Shown: piece after piece, positions 1 through 11,132 of the stretch
Position numbering within the stretch: the first letter of the stretch is position 1
How the letters are laid out: the number at the start of each line of letters is the position of its first letter
Origin: Plantago major
Lineage: Eukaryota > Streptophyta > Magnoliopsida > Lamiales > Plantaginaceae
NCBI GenBank assembly: GCA_026545765.1
Contig: CM048844.1
Coordinates: forward strand, 59,678,932 to 59,742,931
Direction of reading: 5' to 3'
DNA: 64,000 bases
Notes under the pieces: generated by a model
The model's database searches: none
What the model was told of the DNA's origin: nothing
What the model saw: only the letters and a program-made list of their open reading frames with translations
Program-made: the position numbers and the translations under genes

Positions 1-100
1 GTATATGGCTGCTTCTACTAAATTAATATGTACAGAAATAGAGATCAGTAGCTTTTTTCACCTGTAAGTTTATGCTGTCAAATTTTCTGTCTGTTATATA

Positions 101-375
101 CTCCCTCCGGTCCATTAAAAGCTTCCTAAGGAGCCACTTTATCTTAGTTCAAGGAAAATTAGTTAAGTATTAGTTTTTGATTGGTAGTATATTGATAAAG
201 TTGTAAGTGGATGATAAAGTTAGTAAGAGAGTGAATAGAATGATTATAAAGTAGGAAAGAGAAATAATAAAGAATTAGATAGTGGGGGTAAAAACTTTCC
301 TTTTTTGGGTTAAGAAGTTTATAACGAAACACCAAAAAAAGGAAAGTTAGAAAGTTTTTAGTGGAACGGAGGGAG
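101..375. mobile_element. Stowaway-type MITE (275 bp)
   Basis: The element starts CTCCCTCCGGTCCATTAAAA and ends with the inverted counterpart (…GTGGAACGGAGGGAG). It is flanked by TA on both sides (99-100 and 376-377). TA duplication plus CTCCCTCCG terminal inverted repeats is the signature of Tc1/mariner-type Stowaway MITEs. There is no coding capacity; frames seen inside it are incidental. It probably sits in an intron of the sorting-nexin gene, whose recognisable exons begin at 1881. Confidence 0.85.
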
Positions 376-377
376 TA

Positions 378-660
378 TAACATTTGTTGAGTTGCTCTGG
401 TTATGCAATCAACGCAAATTCTACTTACTGATAATCCATTGTTGACTTGAACGCCTTACAATATACTCTAAGATGGTTATATCTTTCTGATATAGTACAA
501 GATAGTAATGGAGGCATTTGTTCCAAATCTTACATAGTGCAACATATATCACAAGTTCTTTATGAAATCCTTTGTCCATGAATGTTGCGACTTTGAAATA
601 ATCTGATCTACAAAACATGTCATCCTCTGCCTAGGAATTTTTGTGATTTTGTCAAATAAT
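378..660. other. No gene seen; AT-rich, probably intronic
   Basis: No exon with sorting-nexin similarity, RNA gene or element with recognisable ends is visible between the first MITE and the microsatellite. Confidence 0.5.
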
Positions 661-684
661 GATGATAGTATGATAGTAATAGTA

Positions 685-752
<68 letters not shown>
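661..752. repeat. (TAA)n microsatellite
   Basis: An imperfect stretch of GATAGTA/TAGTAA units (661-688) grades into about 20 perfect TAA units (about 689-750). Read in the other orientation it gives a poly-isoleucine frame, which is an artefact. Confidence 0.95.
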
Positions 753-753
<1 letters not shown>

Positions 754-907
754 GAGAAAAAGAAGAGAGAGTTTGAAAGGGTTTCGAAATTCAAACAATA
801 CAAATGAAGATGGAATAAAATGCCAGACCGACCAATGTCAAGATCAGGAGATAAAATAGTTAGAGGCTACATTCTGATAAAGCAGATGATTTAGGGATAA
901 AGAAATA

Positions 908-1409
908 CTCCCTCCGTCCCATAGAAGCTATCCACTTTTGCCATTTTAGGCGTCCGTTAGAGTTGTCCACTTTTAATACTTTGTCATTTTAGGAACAATT
1001 ATACTTCCTCCGTCCTGGGAATAACTCCCCGCTTTGCCATTTTTGGCGTCCTAAACAAAACTTTCCATGTCCATTTATCAACCACTACTTGAACTTTACC
1101 ATTAAATATATTAAAAGGTAAACCCACTAACATTACTTTATCCTACTTCCAACTTTAAAAATCAATTTGAGGGACCCATTAGCATTATTTTATCTAAAGT
1201 AAACGGGAAGCTATTCCCGGGATGGAGGAAGTATAATTTTATATTCTCCAATACTCCTGAAAAAGTCAAAAAGTAACTTAAACAATCAAACCAAATAATA
1301 ATGAAGTTATGAAGTAAACCCCACATGTACTATGTAGTGTTATAATATTACTCTCCTTAATTTATGTGCATGAATAGTAAATTGGACAGCTTCTAAGGGA
1401 TGGAAGGAG
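908..1409. mobile_element. Stowaway-type MITE interrupted by a second MITE
   Basis: The outer element starts CTCCCTCCGTCCCATAGAAG and ends …CTTCTAAGGGATGGAAGGAG, flanked by TA (906-907 and 1410-1411). It is split by a complete second MITE at 1004-1231, so the outer copy itself is about 274 bp. The ends are less perfect than in the first MITE, so this is an older insertion. Confidence 0.8.
1004..1231. mobile_element. Inner Stowaway-type MITE nested in 908-1409
   Basis: It starts CTTCCTCCGTCCTGGGAATA and ends …GCTATTCCCGGGATGGAGGAAG, which are inverted copies of each other. TA lies on both sides (1002-1003 and 1232-1233). Both ends lie inside the outer MITE, so it inserted later. Confidence 0.85.
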
Positions 1410-1411
1410 TA

Positions 1412-1880
1412 GATGATTTTGGTGTAGCAAAAGCTACTTTTCCTGGAGTCTTATTGAAAGAACTTAAATGATAAAAAGACACCAATCTTCGAAGAGATCG
1501 GGCGAAACCAACTCCCACGAGTGGAATAGACTAAAACCTGAGTATTCAATGATAAGCCTGACTAACAACTTCCTAATTAGAGTTGAACCCCATAAGGTAA
1601 CGTCCCTATCAATAATAAAACACTATAATAATAAGTGTTAATCCTAATAATTGTTTAGAATTCTAGGTCCGTAACACATTCTTCCTTATTTGTGTGTTCC
1701 TTTTTTTTTTCTTTTTTTTTTTTTGTTTGTGTAGCTTTTAACCAGAGTTCAGATATACATTTTCATTTATTTTCTAAATGTACCATAATTTACAACGGTG
1801 TCTTATTTCTTCCCTGTATGCGCACCCTTTTGTGGTTTTATCCTGTTATTATCTGATTAGTGATTACTGCTGTTTTGCAG
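1412..1880 (+). other. Probable intron upstream of the first recognised exon
   Basis: There is no coding similarity here. A T-rich tract at about 1698-1726 and the TTTTGCAG acceptor at 1873-1880 lead into the exon at 1881. Earlier exons (PXA domain and most of the PX domain) must lie left of the window or be lost. Confidence 0.5.
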
Positions 1881-4800
1881 AATCTTCTTCTGCTTCCAAC
1901 TGTTTCTTGCTCAATTGAAGTTTGGGATTTCCTTAGTGTTGATTCTCAGGTTTATATATTTGACATGATATTCTTGGACCTCAGGAGTTCAATTTTTGGA
2001 ATTATACTGTTGATCTCGTTCTAACTTAAATGTATGCATTCTGCAGATGTATGTATTTTCAAATTCATTATCCATAATTGAGACTCTGTCAGGTGAGCTG
2101 TCTTTAAGGTTATTCTTGTGGTTTGACTCCAAACATTTCGCAGTTTCTATATTGTCTAATTTTGGTTGACATGGCCGACACAGTACGTCAAAAGAGCAAA
2201 GAGTACTGGGACTGTCCCGTACACGACCCGTTTGCCCCTAGGAAAGACTCCATTAATGGGATCCATGATTCTGCACCACTTGTGAAGGATGACCATCCTT
2301 CTTATGGGGCAACATCAAAAGCGAGAGATCAATCTCTTTCTTCGTCAAAGAAGCCTGACAAGGAAACAAGAAAGGATTTTGCGGATTCAGGAAGTTACTC
2401 TGGACATCCAGACCAGACGAACGTATTGCTCCCCAGAAACCTGGAAAAAACTGTGAACATGGATGAAAAAGCTTCACATGCTTTTGAGACTAATGATGAT
2501 GCTGCCTCTGATCCCCTTCCGAGTGAGGTCATATGCAATTTGTTTTTATGCTTTTCTGTCCCCGTTATCAGGCGTTTGGGAACTTTTCTGCGTGGCTCTC
2601 GACTGCTGGCTTGACAGGAACATGTCCGATGTTATTTTATCCCCCTCTGGTTTTTGTTTATCGGCAACCTTATGCTGTTTGTCTCTTTTTCTTTTCTCAC
2701 AGTGGGTGCCACCAAATCTAAGCGTTCCCATTTTGGATTTAGTAGACGTCATTTTACAACTTAAAGATGGTGGGTGGATCAGGTATTAATTATGTACGAT
2801 CTTAAAATAAGTCGAGTCAGGTTCTATTTAATTATGTCTTTGTTTCAGCTGCCTTGTTGAGTCGTAAAACTTGGAGTGGTCTACAGGAGAAAAGCTTTTT
2901 GGGTGGCCAAACAAGTTTTACAATTGGGAATGGGTGATGCCTTTGATGACTGGTTGATTGAGAAAATCCAACTTCTCCGACGGGGTTCAGTGATTGCTTC
3001 TGGGGTTAGGAGATTGGAGCAGGTATATTTTTCGTGTCTTGTTTTCCCCCAAATATCTTTTGCAATTTATCTCTCTTTCTCGTTTCACAATCGTTCTTAC
3101 TTCTTGCAATCAAAATTTTATAGATGTTTAATAATATAATGTAGAGTAAAACTAGTCAATGGGCTCCTGCCAGAGTTGTGAACTTCCAAATACTTGGCAA
3201 TGAACATTCCATTTTTACTATCGTTTTGTTAATGCTTTCTGAATTAGTGGTTATTTTATTGATATGGTATTACGATAGATACTATGGCCTGATGGAATCT
3301 TCATTACAAAGCATCCAAAGAGAAAGCAGCCATCACCTGCTAGCCCATCTAACAACTCTCCTCGGTCTCCATGCTCTTCACCGAAAGTCGATGATGTCCA
3401 GCAGATAGAGGATATGCAACAGGTGGAAGCAGAACAACGGGCTAAATTAGTATACAAAGTGATGATCGGTAATTCCTATTCCTACACCGTTGGGGGACCC
3501 CTGTGATTATCTTGATTACATGCTCTCGGACTGAATTCAGAATATCCGCAGATAAGGCACCAGCTGCTATCGCCGGCCTTGTCGGCCGCAAAGAATATGA
3601 GCAATGTGCAAAGGATCTCTACTATTTCATTCAGGTATCTTCATTCTTTACTTATTGTTCTCACATGTTGTGGTGATTGCTTTGGGTCCGACGGATAAAA
3701 GGATCTGGTGCACCATAAGCATGATGTGCGTTTATATTTCTCATATATGCCTATGGGTCACTTTCACAAGTAAAATAAAACCCTAAAAGACTTTGTCGTA
3801 ATTAGAAACACGTGGGACAGAATAATTTGCTGCAGGATAACTCCACACGCTGTGCGTTGATTTTCTCTTATACACCTTGTCACTTTCACAAGGACAATAA
3901 AACCTTATAAGACTTCCTTAGGAACTGATTCCCTAAACACGTTTACTATGGTGCATTATGCACTAACATTTAATTCTCATATTCCAAGAACTGTTCAATT
4001 AATTTCTAAGTTCCCTTTTGTTTGAAAATTTTAAGCGATCTAGTATATTGGCATAGATTTTTATCTAGCATTGAGTTGAAAATATAAGTGGTATGTAATT
4101 TGTCTTAAATAATTATTTATTAATACTTGTTTAGGTTAGCAAAAGAATTGGTTTCTAGCCTAGTCGTCCTCTCTTGTTATCACGGCCGAACTAGAACTCT
4201 CGTGGATTGTTAAATCCCTAGACCTGCTTATCTCTTAAGTCGAGATTTTCCTAAACAATAGGAAAATCATAAATCTCTCAACCCCCATGTATGTCACACA
4301 CTCATTCTTTATACTAGTTGTGATATGATTTTCCTATAATTTAGGAAAGCCAAGTCTCTTACAAGACCTACTCAACCCTTAATGACACAGTATTAAAAAG
4401 TACCTCCATTAATGAAGGACCGAGGGATAGACCGATGTTCTTAAATATAATTATAATGTTTCAAACAATATAAACAATGTTTTAAGAGTGCGCATTTTAT
4501 GTTTCTCATTGATTGTGGTTTTGTATTATTAACTTACATGTGAACATTGGCGTTTTAACATAAAACATTAGTAACAATTATTTCACAAAACCACATCTTT
4601 TATTTGTTTATATAATACCGATGTTTTAATGAGAACCCCTAATGATTCTCACTGTCACCATAATGTTTGTCGGTCCCTTTTACCTCTGCAAGGATGGTCC
4701 CCCAAAATACTTGCTTAATTAATGAAATTAATAAAAAAGAAACCGAATTCCATTATAAAAGTTCCTGGATAACATAAAGCCATATAAAAACTAATTTACA

Positions 4801-7504
4801 TTTTTTTTTTTTGGCTTACCCTGCTTGTCGCAAGCATATTTATTTTCAATTATAACAAATCCAAGTGAGTAATTTGCATAAAGTGAAATATTGTTGGTCC
4901 AGATAACGACAAAGTAAAAGACTAGAAGGGGGTTGAATAGTCTTTTCAAATTTTTGACGATAAAACAGTTTCTCAGATACTTGTGAAGGTATCTGGTACT
5001 TAGTCTTAGAGAGCGGAAGTCTTTTCAGATAGATGCACGTGCTCAGCAAACTATAAGTGTGTAAATACTTAGCAAGTAATAATAAATACAGAAAGTAAGT
5101 GCAGTAAGTAAATAACACAACTTTTATAGTGGTATCTGAGGGTGACGTAATCCCTCAACTAATCCACTCACCCTTTCTCAGGACTTGAATCCACTAAGAT
5201 AAGAATATGAGTTCTCACAAAATGCTATCTCTTGATCCCTTTACACTTGACAAGTGTTCCCCCTGAGTTATTCCCTGGTTTTCTCAACCAAGTACTTCCT
5301 ATTAGTAACCTTTGAGCTATTCCTTAATTTTCCAAACTAAGTACTTCCTATGCTCAACACCAGTGTGATGTTTTGTTTATGGTAGTTTGTCAGGTGAGCA
5401 GGCTCTTAATAACTTTTACATTTATGAATTAGTGCTCTGTAGAATCAAGATTACTTAATACACTTTTCAATGTATGGTAACTTTTCTTTAATGAATCACA
5501 GATATAAGTCGCAACTATATCTTCTGGATTCAACTCCTTCACATATAATTCTTGTTAAGGATCAGGACATTTAGAACTTTCGTGCTACTTAGAATTCAAG
5601 AGCTTTAGTCGCAACATTAAGCTAGAGAGTAAGTAGGTTTGAAGGCTTGTATGTTTGAGTGTAAGATATGTTCAAAGTAGTTCAAGTTGTGTTTTCAAGT
5701 ATTCTAAGTGGTGATATTTATAGTTGAAAATTAGGCCGTTTGAATTACTATCCGTTAGGCTCAATAAAATTCAAACTAACGATATCTGAAGTTGGTATGG
5801 CAGTGAGCTTTGTCTCTTTTCAGAGATTTTCTCTTTTGCTCAGAAAACTCTGTCTGCGTAATTAATGCACTATACCAACTTTTATCCTGTAGTGTAACGG
5901 AACAATGCAAGCTATCTGAGGCTTTGCAAGTCCTTTCTCAGTGACCTATAGTGCTTCAGATACATGTTGAAACGTTTGTCTCTCAGACACTTAGTTTCTC
6001 CAAAGTATCTGAGCCAAGGTATCTGAGGACACTTTTATCCTTAGTGTTTAGCAATCTTGTGTAGTCTTCTGATCTTTAATAAAAGAGTTCTTATGCTGGA
6101 TGCTTCCTTCTTGAACTTCTTTAAAGATATAAAATTACATTCAGAGACCTAACATCCTATACAAGATTTGCTAGACTAACATACTCAGTAAGCTTCCTCT
6201 TTTACAATGTTCAAATGAACTAAGAGTACTAGTTACCTTTCTGAGCTAAGATAAGTCGGTTTACTGATCAAAATCTAAACAGATATTCCTAACAAATATG
6301 TTCTTCAATACTAACGAATCTCTTTGTTCTTAAGCCCAAAATAAAGGATTCTTTGGAAAAACAAGGATTGGTTTACTCAAAAATGAGAAACTTAGAAATG
6401 AAATAAAGTCAGATGGAAAATTAGTCTTTGATACCCCAAAATCTGGTGTTGAGTATTCTAGAAACACACTTTCCAATTTATTTACCAAAAAAGATGTTTT
6501 AAATATATAGATTGGTTAAATTTTCATTTGGATTTTGCATTTTTTTAGTTAAGAGGAAGATGAAAATGGGTTTTCAATCAGCAACCAGAATTCATATATT
6601 ATTAAATAAATGTATCTAGGGAGAATTTGTTTTGAATAAACTAGAGATTCTTCCGTAGACCAGGTCTCTGAGTAATTGTAGACCTTGTGGCTCATAATAA
6701 CTCACGTCAATTGGAAAATGCGTTTAGTTGAATAGAATTATTATTTCGATGTATGTGGTGTATTCTCAACCACAATGTCTTATAGACCTGGTCTATAGAA
6801 ATATTATATTCTGTAGATACGCATGTATTATTTGCACCAAGTGTTAGAAAATACTTCCAGAAATTTTGTGTAGGAAGAATATTATTGAAAATATATGATG
6901 TTCGTAAGTTGACTGGAAATATAGATATCACTCGCGTATCCATGTGTGAAGAGTAGGAGGTTGGTCTGTTAAGTGGGGTCCTACTCTTCATAACTGTAAA
7001 GATTATCTGGAAAAAAAACAGGCATAACCTTTTGTTCAGTTGTGCTGCTCCCAGAGTGAAAATAACAGTACTTCGTTTTGTCTATAATCTTAAACATCAT
7101 GATTTCCTTTTGCTCTTCTTTCTTCATTTGCAAATTTCCTTATTTTGGTTTCTTGTTATTTTCTAGCCATATCTTAATATCGTCGCAACCGAGCGGTACT
7201 TATGAAGTTCACAAAACCAGGCTTTTTCTTTCTTTGCATATTCTTACATCTCTATCCAAAATGAGTCCGGTGTCTATGCTGGCTTCTGTTGTGCTTATCT
7301 GTGTTGGCCAACATGACTGTTTGTAAGTTACTTGTTAATCATACTAATAGGTTGCTATTTCATCTGGACATACAGTCATCTGTTTGCATGAAGCTGTTAA
7401 CCTTCGATCTTCTTGAGAAGCTACTCCTGGCGGCCTTTCCGGAGCTTGATAATGTTTTTAGGCAAGTGGACAGTGAAAAGGAGAAGTTTGGTAATTCGAA
7501 TTGA
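1881..7504 (+). CDS. PX-domain / sorting-nexin C-terminal (Nexin_C) protein, 3' exons only
   Basis: Recognisable exons are 1881-1949, 2047-2092, 2184-2527 (or from 2166), 2703-2782, 2887-3022, 3279-3468, 3552-3634 and 7376-7504 (TGA). Phases agree across all joins and the introns are GT-AG. Together they encode about 358 residues. The first exon gives the end of a PX domain (EVWDFLS). Exon 3 is a hydrophilic Ser/Lys/Asp-rich linker. Exons 4-8 give a Nexin_C domain, with VPILDLVDVILQLKDGGWIR, KAFWVAKQVLQLGMGDAFDD, ILWPDGIFITKHPKR, GLVGRKEYEQCAKDLYYFIQ and a final LLLAAFPELDNVF. This is the architecture of plant PXA-PX-Nexin_C proteins, relatives of animal SNX13/14/25, which bind phosphoinositides on endosomal or ER-contact membranes. 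That role is family knowledge, not shown here. The 5' exons are outside the window. The intron 2-exon 3 junction has lost its likely original acceptor (see separate entry), so the gene could be weakened or a recent pseudogene, but a downstream AG keeps the frame open. Confidence 0.85.
2093..2183 (+). other. Intron with a displaced or damaged 3' splice site
   Basis: The donor is AG|GTGAGC at 2092/2093 and leaves one base of a codon. The first AG downstream (2142-2143) leads to an in-frame TGA at 2167-2169. The position that would restore a conserved-looking Val-Asp-Met-Ala-Asp-Thr-Val-Arg reading is 2165/2166, but the bases before it are TTTTGG, not an AG. The next canonical AG (2182-2183, ACACAG|TACG) is in frame and skips those six residues. 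Confidence 0.6.
3757..3916. repeat. Imperfect direct duplication, about 38 bp, two copies
   Basis: The copies begin at about 3757 and 3880. Both read GTCACTTTCACAAG, then a variable triplet, then AATAAAACC and …AAGACTT. They lie about 122 bp apart inside the last intron of the sorting-nexin gene. Confidence 0.55.
4892..6294. mobile_element. Solo LTR of an LTR retrotransposon (1,403 bp)
   Basis: The element starts TGTTGGTCCAG and ends …ATTCCTAACA, the TG…CA ends of an LTR. It is flanked by a perfect 5-bp target duplication AATAT (4887-4891 and 6295-6299). There is no internal region, primer-binding site or second LTR, so this is a solo LTR left by LTR-LTR recombination. It carries many GTATCTGAG-type short repeats. 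Its 3' part reappears inside the satellite at 49536-49816. The LTR orientation cannot be fixed without the internal region. Confidence 0.85.
6656..6795. repeat. Short inverted repeat (12-bp arms)
   Basis: TAGACCAGGTCT at 6656-6667 faces its exact complement AGACCTGGTCTA at 6784-6795. It could be the ends of a small decayed DNA transposon or simply a hairpin. No target duplication was found. Confidence 0.4.
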
Positions 7505-7784
7505 ACTAGGAAACTTGTAGTGATGTATCTTCTTTGGAGAGTTTGATTAGAGGTCCCATCGTATAGCTTACAGTTTGGACCAACAATACATAGCAGAATA
7601 TTGTACAGCATAGAGCAGGCTGCCTAATGTTTATTGGTGCAGAAATGGGATTTTTGGAGTGGAATGTGGGTGCTTTGTGGATGCTGTGAGAAATCTTTGT
7701 TGGAAATCCGTTGTGTTGCCACGATATGCTTTCCTTTTTATTAGTAATACGTTTGAAAAATTATCATCCAAATGATAAGTCATA
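7505..7784 (+). other. 3' untranslated / downstream region of the sorting-nexin gene
   Basis: This non-coding stretch follows the TGA at 7502-7504. No clear AATAAA is seen, so the transcript end cannot be placed. Confidence 0.45.
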
Positions 7785-8030
7785 CTCTCTTCGTCCCGTA
7801 TAACTTCATATATCTATCATTTTTAGCCGTTCCACAAAACTTCATACATTACTGTAAAAAGAATTTACCCCACACTCAACAAATAATAAAAAATCTCACT
7901 TTACACAAATTACATTTAGTCACTTAAATTATTCTTTTGTTCATCTTTGTCATACTTTATCATTACTTGAACTTTTCGCATAAAATTGCACGTCAATCCT
8001 AATGTATGAAGTTCTCCGGGACGGGGGGAG
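7785..8030. mobile_element. Stowaway-type MITE (246 bp)
   Basis: It starts CTCTCTTCGTCCCGTATAAC and ends …GTTCTCCGGGACGGGGGGAG in inverted orientation. TA lies on both sides (7783-7784 and 8031-8032). It lies just beyond the 3' end of the sorting-nexin gene. Confidence 0.85.
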
Positions 8031-8185
8031 TATAAAAAAATAATAAAAAGTTCAATACATTGTACAATTTGAAAGAGAATGAAAGTGAATAAAAGGTTCT
8101 ACTAGGATTTATTACATATATCACCTGTTAGATAGTCCATTCACATCCAAGCACTAGTTAACAAAGTAACAATTAGAATATTTCT

Positions 8186-9041
8186 AGGGCGAATTACATA
8201 AGGTACCATTTAAATTCGAGCTAATTACAGATTCAACCCCGATCTCCAACAATTACATCCAAGTCCAAAATCTATTTTTTGATTTGACCAACTAAAATTT
8301 AAATGGAAAAGAAAATGAATTTGACTCAATTGCAATTTACAAGTTTCATTTTACTACACATTAGACTCAAATATTTTATAAATTACATTATTCACCTAAC
8401 CATCCATCTTCCACCATCTTCCCCACCACCTCCGACCACCAAACTGACAATCCCTCTTTTGCAGCTCACCCTCCATGGGGCTGTGAATTCTGATTCAATC
8501 GAATTTACAACTCGGTGAGTCAATCATTGTAAATACAACTCCGTTGAGTTGTATTTTGAAGCTCACCGAATGTCATCTGACTCAATCGGGCTATTTCTGA
8601 CTTGGTGAGTACAATTCTGACTCCGAAATCTGACTCGGTGAGCTGTTGTAGATGGAGGAGTGGGGGAGGGAGGAGGAGGAGAAAAACAAGAAGCGGGTTT
8701 GTCTATTTTCAGTGGTCGGAGGTGGTGTTGTGGTGGGTAAGATGGTGGTTGGATGTGATGGGGAAGATGGTGGAAGAAGGGTTGAAATGTTTGTTAGTAT
8801 AACTTTTGGGTATTCATTTACAATAATTACAAACTTTTATGGGCTTATTTTGCAATAATTGAAATTAATATAAATGTTGAATTATAAAGAAAAGATATAA
8901 TAGTTGAAAAGTTGACTTTTGAGTTTGGATGTAATTTTCAAATTCCTTAAGTGTAAAATTTGGACGAATTTGTAATAGTTCAAATTTCGGGGACTAAAGT
9001 GACAAGTGGGCAAATTTAAGGGGTAGTATCTGTAATTTTCC
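8186..9041. mobile_element. Mutator-type (MULE-MITE) element with very long inverted repeats (856 bp)
   Basis: A perfect 9-bp direct repeat AATATTTCT (8177-8185 and 9042-9050) flanks it, the duplication length typical of Mutator elements. The left end GGGCGAATTACA and the complement of the right end GGAAAATTACAGA match. Similarity between the arms continues inward for roughly 250-300 bp. It includes a C-rich left stretch (8403-8440, CCACCATCTTCCCCACCACC) mirrored by a G-rich right stretch (about 8640-8790). The middle repeats short GACTCGGTGAG-like words. No transposase is encoded. Confidence 0.8.
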
Positions 9042-9050
9042 AATATTTCT

Positions 9051-9474
9051 ATTACATATAAGTTCAAAATTCAAACAAATTTTAATTTGGCGGAACACAA
9101 CTCTTCACAAATTTTTACTACACATTGCAAATTTGACCCTAACTTATAAAAACATAGATGTTTACTCCAATCAAATTATATTTTACAGCTTACAATATTT
9201 AACAATCTAATAAACAAAATCTTTTTTAAAAAAGAAAGTTTTTTAAAAATAAAAAAAAAGAAAAACATTGTTCTTTTTCCACTGGAGCTGCTTCGGTGGC
9301 CGGAGCTGTTAACATGCCCGATTTGAGCTATAATTTACAGCTCAAATTGGGGCCGTTCTGATTGGAGTTGTTTAACAGCTCCGATTTGAAGTTGTGGGGC
9401 TTTAAACAGCTCCTATGTCCGCTTAGGAGCTATGAAGCTTTTAATATTTATTTATTTCTTTCTTTCTTTCTAAC
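9051..9474. other. No gene seen; contains a 9-bp-arm palindrome
   Basis: An AT-rich segment is followed by a region with several CAGCTC/GAGCTG words. ATTTGAGCT (9321-9329) pairs with AGCTCAAAT (9339-9347). I see no element boundary or coding sequence. Confidence 0.4.
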
Positions 9475-9492
9475 AAAGTTTTAGTTGCTTTG

Positions 9493-10489
9493 TTTTGTCC
9501 TTTGCTTTATCAGATTAGTTCATCATTGTTTGTGCCTCCTTGTTTGAGTTCTTTAAAAGTTGGAAAAAAGAGAAAAAATAGTCATAAAAAAAGAACAAAT
9601 GACTTGCAATCAGTAAAAAAAAAAGCAGCTAATTAAAAAAAAGTTAGAGAGAAAAAAAGAAAAAAATGAAAAAAATAAGAAAAAGTTTATTAAAAAAAAG
9701 AGAGAAAAAACAAGTCAGGTTGGCCTTCTTTCTTTTGGCCTGTGGTTCTTTTCTTCTTGTAGCTTCTTTAGCTGGTTTTATTCTTGCTTTCACTTTGTCT
9801 ATTTTCTGTTCATGTATCCCCTTCTTCTCTGTCCTCTAGAGTCTATAACACATTTGTGTTCTCTTGTTCTAATCATATGGTTGAGTGTTGAAGTCCTCAC
9901 AGTTATGATTAAGTCAAGGATAAACTTGGTCCTTTCAGCTAGTTCTAGATTTTGGTGGTTTGTGTTTTGACAGGATTGCTATTTGCAAGAAACAAGGATC
10001 TGTTCTAAGGCTCACATAAAAAATGGTTAATAGAAGTTCTGCAAGTCTGTTTGAAGTGGAGGATCAAAATCGAATGTCTTTCCAGGAGTTTTGCTCAAGC
10101 TGGAATCTTCATCAGCATCACCGCCGTTGCTATCTCCTAGGATGGCATATGTTCATGAGCCCCAGCTCCATCCCTTGTAATAATGTAGCTTTATTTATTG
10201 TTCTGTCATTTGTTTTAGCTCTCTGTTGAAGTTCGCAAACCTTGTTGTTTTCAGAATTTACGTTCTTTGTATGCGGGTTCTTATAAACCCGTGACTCTTC
10301 TTTTTGTTGTAAGCCGGACTTAGAATCATCTAAGACTAGCAAGTATTCCTTCTTTTTAGGATGTACAACCATCTTTGACTCTTGGCTTCATACTAAGTAT
10401 GAAGACACACTAGACGAACTGATGGCTACATTTAATCACAACATGATCTAGGTCAGAGTGCTTTCCTCCCTTCTTATTTAAAAAAAAAA
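9493..10489 (+). mobile_element. Non-autonomous poly-A retroposon or 5'-truncated LINE (about 1.0 kb)
   Basis: An exact 18-bp direct repeat AAAGTTTTAGTTGCTTTG flanks it (9475-9492 and 10490-10507). The right copy follows an A-tract (about 10478-10492). This is the footprint of target-primed reverse transcription with the RNA on the + strand. The 5' third is A-rich (9550-9715). Two hairpins lie near the 3' end: GGGTTCTTATAAACCC (10275-10290) and CTTCATACTAAGTATGAAG (10386-10404), followed by ACACACTAGACGA. No reverse-transcriptase motif was seen. The same hairpin pair recurs in the element ending at 11842. Confidence 0.75.
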
Positions 10490-10507
10490 AAAGTTTTAGT
10501 TGCTTTG

Positions 10508-11132
10508 AAATTGGCCCGAAACTTGTTTCTGATTTTGCGATTAAGTCCATAATTTTTTAGAAAATTATAATTATATTATTTAAATTATAAAAGGCCCCTA
10601 GAAGTTTTTATTCATGGTATTAAACAATAAATTAGGTACCAAAACAAAGGGTTGGGAGATAAAGGATTTAAGTTAAATTAGGAAGAAATACGGGATACCT
10701 TTTCAAATTGCCAAATAAGGCTATGTTTGGTATCAATCCTTTGGTCAACTAAAAAATGAAATAATTGATCTATGATGGTACTGGATGATGGGTACAATGC
10801 ACAAATATACCCTATGTTCTTCGAAATATATACGGATATACCTCATGTTCTTGAAATTGCACGAATGTACCTCATGTTATTTAAAAGTATGCACACTTGC
10901 TCCAATATTATTGTGTGTATTACACTCACTATTTGTGCAAGTGGACTTTTTTTTTGGCATAAAAATCTTAAATATTCACTATTTATAAGAACAATAAATT
11001 GATTTTTCTTAATAAAATGTAAGAGTTTATAAAAAATGTTATGGTAGTTTCAAAAAAATTAGTAAGGATTATTTAAAATTAATTTTTTATTAAAGGTACA
11101 AATTCAGTTTCTGTTTTGAGTCAGGTATATAC
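10508..11132. other. No gene seen; AT-rich spacer
   Basis: This holds the short tandem repeat at 10801-10892 and otherwise AT-rich sequence without recognisable coding similarity. Confidence 0.45.
10801..10892. repeat. Tandem repeat, about 29-31 bp x 3
   Basis: Three successive degenerate units share the pattern AC-AAT-TACC-ATGTT-TT-AAA (10801-10831, 10832-10860 and 10861-10892). They are too short and degenerate to be assigned to a family. Confidence 0.6.

Larger units (their letters stand above)
3635..7375 (+). other. Last intron, 3.74 kb, enlarged by a solo LTR
   Basis: The intron starts CAG|GTATCT and ends ACATACAG|TCATCT, joining …YYFIQ to SSVCMKLLTFDLL in phase 0. About 1.4 kb of it is the solo LTR at 4892-6294. 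Near its start is a duplicated sequence, GTCACTTTCACAAG followed by …AATAAAACC (about 3757-3794 and 3880-3916). The rest is AT-rich with no recognisable exon. Confidence 0.8.

Noticed and set aside
549..803. Poly-isoleucine frame
   Set aside because: It is the (TAA)n microsatellite read on the other strand.
2463..2789. 108-codon + strand frame overlapping the sorting-nexin exons
   Set aside because: It is an alternative frame running through exon 3, an intron and exon 4. The spliced frame explains the conservation.
4438..4690. Possible small inverted-repeat transposon around 4.4-4.7 kb (GACCGATGTT … TGTCGGTCCC, and facing TGTGGTTTTGT/ACAAAACCACA)
   Set aside because: Some palindromic words are present, but no consistent terminal repeats or target duplication could be fixed.
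4846..5118. 90-codon minus-strand frame at the left end of the LTR
   Set aside because: It crosses the LTR boundary and target duplication, so it cannot be an old gene.
8303..8858. Three short + strand frames rich in Gly/Arg/Glu/Trp
   Set aside because: They lie inside the long-inverted-repeat Mutator-type element and mirror its G-rich arm. No conserved protein is seen.
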